Below, in pieces: positions 1-5,011 of a stretch of DNA of 5,650 bases. The notes beneath the pieces were generated by a model. The model saw only the letters and a list, made by a program, of their open reading frames with translations. It searched no databases and had not been told where the DNA came from. Both the position numbers and the translations under genes were made by a program. The number at the start of each line of letters is the position of its first letter. Position 1 is the first letter of the stretch. Source of the DNA: an uncultured Chlorobiales bacterium (GTDB lineage: Bacteria > Bacteroidota > Chlorobiia > Chlorobiales > Chlorobiaceae); NCBI GenBank assembly GCA_903901395.1, contig CAIUQW010000097.1, positions 1 to 5,650 of the forward strand, in the 5' to 3' direction.

Positions 1-84
1 AACGACCTCAAGGCGGCGATGTTCCTGACCGGATCGGCCACCATCGAAGAACTGAAACGAGCACCTATCAATCACAAACCCTGA
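1..84 (+). CDS. fni: Type 2 isopentenyl-diphosphate delta-isomerase, C-terminal end (partial at 5')
   Basis: Only the last 27 codons and the TGA stop (82-84) lie in the window, read in the first frame from base 1. The tail reads DLKAAMFLTGSATIEELKRAP. This follows the pattern I recall for the end of FMN-dependent type 2 IPP isomerases: a helix with L-K-x-x-M, then L-T/V-G, then a T-I-x-x-L-x-K-A-P segment. The enzyme interconverts isopentenyl and dimethylallyl diphosphate in the cytoplasm using reduced FMN. The family match is recalled rather than searched, but the next gene, a prenyl synthase that uses exactly these substrates, supports it strongly. Catalytic and flavin-binding parts lie upstream of the window and cannot be judged. 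Confidence 0.82.
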   Translation, partial: NDLKAAMFLTGSATIEELKRAPINHKP

Positions 85-95
85 GCACCGGAGCC

Positions 96-1094
96 ATGAC
101 TTTACAGATAACCCAGGAGCAGGTTGAATCCAAGTACCGTCAATACCACTCGCGAATCAATGAAGCGCTCGCGCAGTGCTTCCAGAAGGAGAGTCCCGGC
201 ACGCTCTACGGCCCGGCTCGCTACATTCTCGAAGGAAAGGGCAAGCGCATCCGCCCGTTCCTGACGCTGCTCGCCGCCGAAGCGGTCAGCGGCGCCAGCG
301 ACAACGCGCTGGGCGTCGCCCTCGGCGTCGAGGTGCTGCACAACTTCACCCTGATGCACGACGACATCATGGATGCTGCCGACCTCCGTCATGGCCGCCC
401 GACCGTGCACAAGCAGTGGGATGTGAACGCCGCGATTCTCTCGGGCGACATGATGATCGCCTACGCCTACGAGCTTGCGATGAATGCGCTGAGCTCGCGC
501 CACGCGGAGGTGATCCACATCTTCAACGACGCCAACATCACCATCTGCGAGGGACAGGCGCTCGACATGGAGCTGGAGCTGCGCACGGACGTCTCCATCG
601 CCGACTACCTCGACATGATCGCCAAGAAGACGGGCCGTCTCATCTCGGCGGCGCTCGAAGCGGGCGGCGTGGCAGGCAACGCCACGCCGGAGCAGCTTTC
701 GGCGCTCGTCACCTTCGGCGAGAAGATCGGACGCGCTTTCCAGATTCAGGACGACTACCTCGACATCATGGCTGGCGATGGCAAGTCGGGCAAGGTGCCG
801 GGCGGCGACGTGATCAACGGCAAGAAAACATGGCTTCTGCTCCGCTCGCTCGAACTGGCCACGGGCGAAGACCGCGAGCTGTTGCAGTCGATCTTCGACA
901 ACAAAGGCACCACGCCGGAAAACGTGCCCTCCGTCAAGGCGATCTTCGAGCGCTGCGGTGTGCTCGACGAGACCAGGGCAAAGATCAACGAGGATACCGA
1001 AGCGGCTTTCGCGGCGCTCGACGCCCTGCCGACGGAGGAGGGACGCGGCTACCTGCGAGGGTTCGCCAATATTCTGATGAAGCGCGATTTCTGA
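96..1094 (+). CDS. Short-chain trans-polyprenyl diphosphate synthase (GGPP/FPP synthase type)
   Basis: This 332-residue cytoplasmic enzyme condenses isopentenyl diphosphate onto allylic diphosphates. Seen directly: GKRIRP at residues 49-54 (substrate phosphate binding), the first aspartate-rich motif DDIMD at 89-93 followed by an R-H-G-R-P stretch, a K-K-T-G-R segment near 177-181, and the second aspartate-rich motif QDDYLD at 218-223. Length is normal for the family and all Mg2+-binding aspartates are present. There is no insertion in the first Asp motif, and Phe84 sits five residues before it. In type I GGPP synthases an aromatic residue there limits chain length, so I infer GGPP (possibly also FPP) rather than a long quinone chain. 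ATG 96 is the only sensible start. A GGAG at 90-93 lies just 2 bp before it, too close for an ideal ribosome site. The gene begins 11 bp after fni, so the two are very probably cotranscribed and act in consecutive steps. Confidence 0.93.
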   Translation: MTLQITQEQVESKYRQYHSRINEALAQCFQKESPGTLYGPARYILEGKGKRIRPFLTLLAAEAVSGASDNALGVALGVEVLHNFTLMHDDIMDAADLRHGRPTVHKQWDVNAAILSGDMMIAYAYELAMNALSSRHAEVIHIFNDANITICEGQALDMELELRTDVSIADYLDMIAKKTGRLISAALEAGGVAGNATPEQLSALVTFGEKIGRAFQIQDDYLDIMAGDGKSGKVPGGDVINGKKTWLLLRSLELATGEDRELLQSIFDNKGTTPENVPSVKAIFERCGVLDETRAKINEDTEAAFAALDALPTEEGRGYLRGFANILMKRDF

Positions 1095-1101
1095 GACCTT
1101 T

Positions 1102-1126
1102 CCGGGGGGATGACCCCTCCCCCCGG
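1102..1126 (+). terminator. Perfect 9-bp G+C hairpin between the prenyl synthase and dprA
   Basis: CCGGGGGGA at 1102-1110 is exactly complementary to TCCCCCCGG at 1118-1126, with a 7-nt loop (1111-1117). It begins 8 bp after the synthase stop and ends 28 bp before the chosen dprA start. The stem would be very stable. It is followed by a pyrimidine-rich CTCTCTTC stretch rather than a clean T-run, so it is not a textbook intrinsic terminator. It may attenuate transcription, protect the upstream mRNA 3' end, or both. The structure is certain from the sequence; the function is inferred. Confidence 0.5.
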
Positions 1127-1154
1127 CTCTCTTCACTACCCCTTGACCCTGACC

Positions 1155-2294
1155 ATGACAACGACCTCCGAGCAAAGCGTACCGCTTCTGCTGCTCATTA
1201 TTTCCCAGCTTCCCGGCATCGGGCCGTCCAGAGCACGCGCCCTCATCAACCGCTTCGGCGCGACCCCCGCGCTGCTTGAAGCGGATTACGAGGCGCTGCG
1301 CGAGATTCCCGGTATCGGCGAGACCATCGCCCGCGAAACCGCCGAGCGGCTCGCAAGTCCAGCGTGGCTGGGGAAGGCTCGCGAGGAGGCCGAAAAGCAG
1401 CTCGAACGGACGGAACGGCTGCAAGCAGCGGTCGTGACGATTCTCGATCCGGCATATCCGCCGCTTCTGAAGGAGATTTACGATCCGCCGCTCCTGCTTT
1501 TCGTGCGCGGCAATCCCGAGGCGCTCTCGCTTCCCTCGCTCGCTGTCGTCGGCACCCGCAAAGCCACGGCGTACGGCAAGCAGGCGACCGAATTCATCTG
1601 CCGCGAAATGGCGAGTAACGGATACGCCATCTTCAGCGGCCTGGCTTACGGCATCGACATGATGGCGCATCGCGCGGCGGTCGAGAGCGATGGCGTGACC
1701 GTCGCCGTGCTTGGCTGTGGCATCGACCGAATCTACACCGATCCCGCCGGTCGGCTCTGGCCGCGGATTCTCGAACGCGGCGCGATCGTTTCGGAGGAGT
1801 GGATCGGCGCCAAACCCGAGCCGGGCAACTTTCCGCGCCGGAACCGCCTCATTTCCGGCCTCACGCAGGGCACGCTGATCGTCGAATCGGACATCAAGGG
1901 CGGCTCGATGATCACCGCATCCTGCGCCCTCGAACAGAACCGCGAAGTGTTCGCCGTGCCGGGCAGCATCTTCTCCGCCGCCTCGCGCGGCGCGAACTGG
2001 CTCATCCAGCAGAACCAGGCCAAGGCTGTGCACTCCGCCGAAGACATTCTCGCCGAACTCGATCCGGCGCGGAATCCGGCGCTGAAAAAGGTGGATGCTC
2101 CTGAGCCGCTCGCGCTGAACATCGAGGAGTCGTGCATCGTCGAGGCGCTTCAGGCGGGCGCGATGCACATCGACCTCATCGCCGAAAAGACCGGTCTGAA
2201 GATCGACATGCTGTTGGTGCATCTTTTCGAGCTCGAACTGAAGCGGATCGTCGAGCAGGAACCCGGCCAGATATTCAGAAAACGCACCCCGTGA
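1155..2294 (+). CDS. dprA: DNA-processing protein DprA (Smf family)
   Basis: DprA binds incoming single-stranded DNA in natural transformation and loads RecA; the family is also widespread in bacteria not known to be competent. With the start at 1155 the protein has 379 residues. Two helix-hairpin-helix motifs are visible near the N-terminus (LPGIG at 19-23, IPGIG at 51-55). The Rossmann-like core runs from about 128 to 295: VVGTRKAT (131-138), SGLAYGID (161-168), VLGCGID (185-191), FPRRNRLISGLTQG (226-239), GSMITA (250-255) and EVFAVPG (264-270). After a linker, residues about 322-375 resemble the C-terminal winged-helix domain. Length and order are normal. An in-frame ATG at 1110 would add 15 proline-rich residues, but it lies inside the hairpin and lacks the usual look of an N-terminus. 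ATG 1155 gives MTTTSEQS before the first helix. Neither start has a clear Shine-Dalgarno site. The gene is 60 bp from the synthase with the hairpin between them, so it may be a separate or attenuated unit. Confidence 0.93.
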   Translation: MTTTSEQSVPLLLLIISQLPGIGPSRARALINRFGATPALLEADYEALREIPGIGETIARETAERLASPAWLGKAREEAEKQLERTERLQAAVVTILDPAYPPLLKEIYDPPLLLFVRGNPEALSLPSLAVVGTRKATAYGKQATEFICREMASNGYAIFSGLAYGIDMMAHRAAVESDGVTVAVLGCGIDRIYTDPAGRLWPRILERGAIVSEEWIGAKPEPGNFPRRNRLISGLTQGTLIVESDIKGGSMITASCALEQNREVFAVPGSIFSAASRGANWLIQQNQAKAVHSAEDILAELDPARNPALKKVDAPEPLALNIEESCIVEALQAGAMHIDLIAEKTGLKIDMLLVHLFELELKRIVEQEPGQIFRKRTP

Positions 2295-2330
2295 AACGCG
2301 CGAAACCCGCATGGCGATGCCGCTGAATGT

Positions 2331-2391
2331 CCCTTTTGCTTATCCTGTTTTTCTTTGCTGCAATAGTATTTTAAAACCGGAATTATTACTT
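2331..2391 (+). promoter_or_regulatory. AT-rich tract, possible promoter region for the ompH-lptC-panD-glmU group
   Basis: The 169-bp gap after dprA contains a stretch much richer in A and T than its surroundings, including runs such as TTTTTCTTTG and TATTTTAAAA. This is the largest gap upstream of the closely packed group that starts at 2464, so a promoter is expected here. I could not pair a convincing -35 with a -10 at 16-18 bp spacing; TTGCTT at 2336 with TGCAAT at 2359 is the nearest and is weak. The assignment rests on composition and position only. Confidence 0.27.
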
Positions 2392-2399
2392 TGCGAAGT

Positions 2400-2410
2400 A
2401 TCGATTCGAT
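2400..2410. repeat. 11-bp near-palindrome in the ompH upstream region
   Basis: ATCGA at 2400-2404 and TCGAT at 2406-2410 are inverted arms around a single T. The site lies just downstream of the AT-rich tract and 53 bp before the ompH start, which would suit a small operator. It may equally be chance, since the arms are only 5 bp each. Confidence 0.2.
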
Positions 2411-2463
2411 GAAAGACAAAGAACCGTACGCGCTGTATCACGAAAAACCTAAACACACCGATA

Positions 2464-2991
2464 ATGAATGACTTCAAAAGAATGAAAAAAGCGGTTTCAG
2501 GATTTCTGTTCATGTCCCTCACCCTTGGCATGACCTTCTCGGCTTCGCAGGCTTCTGCCGCTGAAAGCGCTCAGAAAATCGGTGTCGTCGATTACGGCAA
2601 GATTTTCCAGATGATGCCGGAGACCAAGGCCGCCGAGCAGTCCATGCAAACCATGAAAAACCAGAGCGGCGCGGAGCTGGCCAAGCAGCAGACCGCATTC
2701 CAGCAGGCCGTCCAGGCTTATCAGAAAGCCGGCAAGCCGAACGCCGTCAAGGAAAAAGCTCTTCGCGACCAGCAGGAAGCCTTGCAGAAAAGCGCCATGG
2801 AGAAGCAGAACCTGCTGGCTAAAAAGGAGCAGGAGCTGGTTGCACCCATCCGTCAGAAAATCGACGCCACCGTCGCTGCGGTCGCCCAGAAGGATGGCTA
2901 CAGCATGATTTTCGACAGGAATGCCCGCGTGTACGGCGACGAGCAGTCGGATATCACCTACAAGGTGCTCGATCAGCTCAACATCAAGTAA
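2464..2991 (+). CDS. OmpH/Skp-family periplasmic chaperone
   Basis: Skp/OmpH proteins are periplasmic trimeric chaperones that hold unfolded outer-membrane proteins on the way to the BAM complex. The 175-residue product begins with a signal peptide: basic residues at K5, R6, K8 and K9, a hydrophobic stretch about 12-26, and a likely cut after the A-S-A at 30-32. The mature part starts with a short beta segment, KIGVVDYGKIF (38-48). Next come Q-, K-, E- and A-rich helices about 52-145 that would form the tentacle-like coiled coil, and then a final segment GYSMIFDR (145-152) followed by D-I-T-x-K-V-L-D-x-L-N near the end, as is typical of the family. A second in-frame ATG at 2482 (M7, beginning MKKAV) would give an equally good signal peptide. 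Neither start has a strong ribosome site, so the start is uncertain by six codons. The gene heads a close-packed group with lptC 18 bp downstream. Confidence 0.9.
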   Translation: MNDFKRMKKAVSGFLFMSLTLGMTFSASQASAAESAQKIGVVDYGKIFQMMPETKAAEQSMQTMKNQSGAELAKQQTAFQQAVQAYQKAGKPNAVKEKALRDQQEALQKSAMEKQNLLAKKEQELVAPIRQKIDATVAAVAQKDGYSMIFDRNARVYGDEQSDITYKVLDQLNIK

Positions 2992-3009
2992 CCCTCTTTC
3001 GGAACTCCT

Positions 3010-3555
3010 TTGTATTCTCGCCGGACAATCTGTCTTTTTCTGGCAATAGTGTTCAGCGCCGTCGGCTGCAGCTCTCCCAAAGGGGAGTCTCGCATGCCGA
3101 CGGCTGCTGTTTCGGGAAAAGATATGCCCGCCCAGGAGAGCTGGAATGTCACGCTCGTGATTTCGGATAACGGCAGAACGAAAACCGTGGTCAGCGCTCG
3201 TCACGCGGCGGAGTATCGTCAGGGCGAGAAACAGGAAATCCGTCTCGATGGCGGTGTCAGCGTCCAACTGATAGGCCATGACGGCGCGGCGACCATCCTG
3301 ACGGCAGGACGGGGAATCGTGCATGACAATCGTGACATCGAAGCGCTCGATAACGTCGTCATCCGTTCGGCGGACGGCACCGTTATTCGCACCGAACATA
3401 TCACCCGAACCAGCAGCGACCGTATGATACGGTCAGACAAATATGTCACCATCACCGGCCCCGCGCGCACCATTCGCGGGTATGGCTTTGAAAGCGATGA
3501 AGCGATGAAACGCTACAGAATTTTCCATGCCAGCGGTGAAGCTTTATCCCAATAA
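3010..3555 (+). CDS. lptC: LptC-like lipoprotein of the LPS export system (TTG start)
   Basis: LptC links the inner-membrane LptBFG transporter to periplasmic LptA in lipopolysaccharide export. The 181-residue product has an N-terminal R-R, a hydrophobic run at 7-18 and a lipobox ending in A-V-G-C with Cys20. It is therefore probably a lipoprotein rather than having the transmembrane anchor of E. coli LptC. The body shows the usual beta-jellyroll pattern: W45-x-V-x-L-x-I-S, A63-R-H-A near the start, G-V-S-V about 82-85, L97-T-A-G, a D-N-V-V-I-R-S-A-D-G-T turn (114-123) with T-E at 128-129, and the closing G-Y-G-F-E-S-D (157-163) that I associate with the YrbK/LptC family. TTG 3010 is chosen because it is the start that retains the signal peptide, and GGAA at 3001-3004 lies 5 bp upstream; the next in-frame ATG (residue 29) would lose the lipobox. 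Family assignment is by recalled pattern. The LPS and envelope neighbours agree with it. Confidence 0.82.
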   Translation: MYSRRTICLFLAIVFSAVGCSSPKGESRMPTAAVSGKDMPAQESWNVTLVISDNGRTKTVVSARHAAEYRQGEKQEIRLDGGVSVQLIGHDGAATILTAGRGIVHDNRDIEALDNVVIRSADGTVIRTEHITRTSSDRMIRSDKYVTITGPARTIRGYGFESDEAMKRYRIFHASGEALSQ

Positions 3556-3576
3556 TCGACTTTGTTTGATACCAGC

Positions 3577-3963
3577 ATGAAATTACACATTCTCAAATCG
3601 AAGATTCACAACGCCATCGTTACCAGCGGAGACCTCGAATACGAAGGGAGCATCACCATCGACAAGGAGCTGCTCGACATGGTCGATATGATGGCCAATG
3701 AAAAAGTGCTGGTGGTCAACAATAACAATGGCGAGCGGTTCGAGACCTATATCATCGAAGGTACTCACGGCTTGCGCGAAATTCAGCTTAACGGCGCGGC
3801 GGCCCGTTGCGCCCTGCCCGGCGACGAGATCATCATCATGACCTTCGCCGAGATGGAGCCTGAGGAGGCTCGTGCATGGAAGCCGATGGTGCTGATCGTT
3901 GACCGGATGAACAATCCGAAACGCCGCCACCGTGTTGGCTCCGAAGATGAATATCTCGGCTGA
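3577..3963 (+). CDS. panD: Aspartate 1-decarboxylase proenzyme
   Basis: PanD decarboxylates L-aspartate to beta-alanine for pantothenate and coenzyme A synthesis in the cytoplasm. The inactive chain cuts itself between Gly24 and Ser25, and the serine becomes the pyruvoyl cofactor. With ATG 3577 as start the product is 128 residues, and the key positions match E. coli numbering exactly: Lys9, Y22-E23-G24-S25, Arg54, Thr57, Tyr58 and the N72-G-A-A-A segment. That match decides the start. An in-frame TTG at 3562 would add five residues and spoil the numbering. The length is normal and all catalytic residues are present, so the enzyme should be active. It starts 21 bp after lptC and ends 32 bp before the glmU-like gene, so it is probably cotranscribed with envelope genes, an unusual setting since no other pantothenate gene is in view. 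Confidence 0.96.
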   Translation: MKLHILKSKIHNAIVTSGDLEYEGSITIDKELLDMVDMMANEKVLVVNNNNGERFETYIIEGTHGLREIQLNGAAARCALPGDEIIIMTFAEMEPEEARAWKPMVLIVDRMNNPKRRHRVGSEDEYLG

Positions 3964-3995
3964 AATTCAATCAACCCCTTGACAAATACAATGTT

Positions 3996-4739
3996 ATGAG
4001 CCTTGCAATCGTCATCATGGCCGCTGGTAAAGGCACGAGAATGCAATCGGATCTTCCGAAGGTGCTGCACGAGGCGAACGGCAAGCCGCTTGTGGCCTAT
4101 GTGATCGAGAAATCGCAGGCGCTCGATCCCGAAAAGATCGTGCTCATCGTCGGTCACAAGGCCGAACTGGTTCGCCAGGCAACAGCAGCTTTTCCGGTCG
4201 ATTACGCCCTGCAGGAGCCGCAACTCGGTACCGGCCATGCCGTCATGCAGGCTGAGCCGTATCTGAATGATTTCGACGGCGAGGTCATCATCCTGTCGGG
4301 AGACGCACCGCTCTTCACGGCTCGCACGCTCAGGGAGCTGATCGGCTTCCATCGCTCGCGGCAGGCCGTCGCCACGGTGCTGACCGCAGCAATGGAGGAT
4401 CCGGCGGGATACGGGCGGATCATCAGGAACGGCGGTGGGGAAGAGGTGCTGAAGATTGTCGAGCACAAGGACGCCACGGAGGAGGAGAGAGCGGTCAATG
4501 AAATCAACTCCGGCGTCTACGTATTCAACGCCGCCGAGCTGTTTTCAGCCCTGCACGGCATCACCAACCAGAATGCCCAGGGTGAATACTACCTTACTGA
4601 CGTATTCGGTATCTGCTTCGGAAAAGGCAAAAAGGTGTGCGCCTTCAAGGTGGCCGACGCCAACGAAATCCGCGGCATCAACACCCTCGAACAGCTCAGG
4701 GAAGCCGAACAGCTTTTGCAGGGCGAGGAGTATCTTTAA
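3996..4739 (+). CDS. Stand-alone GlmU-type nucleotidyltransferase (UDP-GlcNAc pyrophosphorylase domain only)
   Basis: The 247-residue protein matches the N-terminal half of GlmU, which joins UTP and GlcNAc-1-phosphate to give UDP-GlcNAc for peptidoglycan and LPS. Visible motifs are the nucleotide-binding loop MAAGKGTRM (8-16), LPKVLH (20-25), QEPQLGTGHAV (73-83), the metal-binding Asp in SGDAPL (101-106), GYGRIIR (138-144), IVEHKDAT (154-161), EINSGVY (169-175), GEYYLTDV (196-203) and Asn229 near the end. The equivalents of E. coli Arg18, Lys25, Asp105, Glu154, Asn169 and Asn227 are all present. The protein stops just where the left-handed beta-helix acetyltransferase domain of the usual roughly 450-residue GlmU would begin. 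No hexapeptide repeats follow in any frame I read, so this is a clean short form rather than a frameshift. Acetylation of glucosamine-1-phosphate would need another protein. A different sugar or nucleotide substrate is possible but the motifs are strongly GlmU-like. No clear ribosome site precedes ATG 3996. Confidence 0.9.
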   Translation: MSLAIVIMAAGKGTRMQSDLPKVLHEANGKPLVAYVIEKSQALDPEKIVLIVGHKAELVRQATAAFPVDYALQEPQLGTGHAVMQAEPYLNDFDGEVIILSGDAPLFTARTLRELIGFHRSRQAVATVLTAAMEDPAGYGRIIRNGGGEEVLKIVEHKDATEEERAVNEINSGVYVFNAAELFSALHGITNQNAQGEYYLTDVFGICFGKGKKVCAFKVADANEIRGINTLEQLREAEQLLQGEEYL

Positions 4740-5011
4740 GAAAAGGAGTGTAAGAGTGAAAGAGGCAACGGTCTGCTGAAAAAGCTCTGGTCTCTCGATC
4801 TGTACGCTATGGAACGGTTGCGCAACGAGTTGGCAGAACCGATGTCGCGCAGATACAGTTGTCATGTGATGAGGTTTCATCCAGATACTCGACAGCGCGT
4901 ATCGTATAACTGTCTGGCTGTTGATTGGGTTTCGGCGTGAACCTTGCCGACAGCGTCAATCGATAGCGCGTGTTGCGGTATTTTGCGTGATCTGTCGTAA
5001 TCTGTTCAACA
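4740..5011. other. 272-bp intergenic region without a convincing gene
   Basis: Nothing here is clearly coding. A good Shine-Dalgarno-like AAGGAG (4743-4748) is followed 7 bp later by GTG 4756 and a seven-codon frame ending at TGA 4777-4779 (MKEATVC). A 43-codon frame runs from ATG 4809 to TGA 4938-4940 in the glmU frame, with no ribosome site. The sequence has short imperfect inverted pairs (CAGATACAGTT at 4850-4860 with AACTGTCTG at 4908-4916; GCGCGTATCG at 4895-4904 with CGATAGCGCG at 4961-4970), each with a bulge. No T-run terminator and no well-spaced promoter pair was found. It probably marks an operon boundary and holds the leader of the gene at 5012. Confidence 0.5.

Noticed and set aside
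176..1279. 367-codon + strand frame overlapping the prenyl synthase
   Set aside because: Extreme Arg/His/Gly composition and complete overlap with a gene carrying both Asp-rich motifs; an out-of-frame shadow.
102..2312. 736-codon open frame on the minus strand across the prenyl synthase and dprA
   Set aside because: It lies opposite two clearly recognised genes, is very rich in Arg, His and Gly with no recognisable domain, and is the expected shadow of G/C-rich third positions on the other strand.
2497..3399. 300-codon minus-strand frame opposite ompH and lptC
   Set aside because: No domain recognised, Leu/Gly/Arg-rich shadow composition, and both genes beneath it are well supported.
3562..3576. 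Alternative TTG start for panD, five codons upstream
   Set aside because: ATG 3577 places the cleavage serine at residue 25 and the other catalytic residues at their standard positions, and ATG is the commoner start.
3979..3984. Perfect TTGACA -35 hexamer just before the glmU-like gene
   Set aside because: No TATAAT-like hexamer at 16-18 bp; the expected place falls within the coding start and reads CTTGCA. Likely chance.
4905..4910. TATAAC -10-like hexamer in the gap before the last gene
   Set aside because: No -35-like hexamer at acceptable spacing, and it lies about 100 bp before the start codon; too weak to call a promoter.
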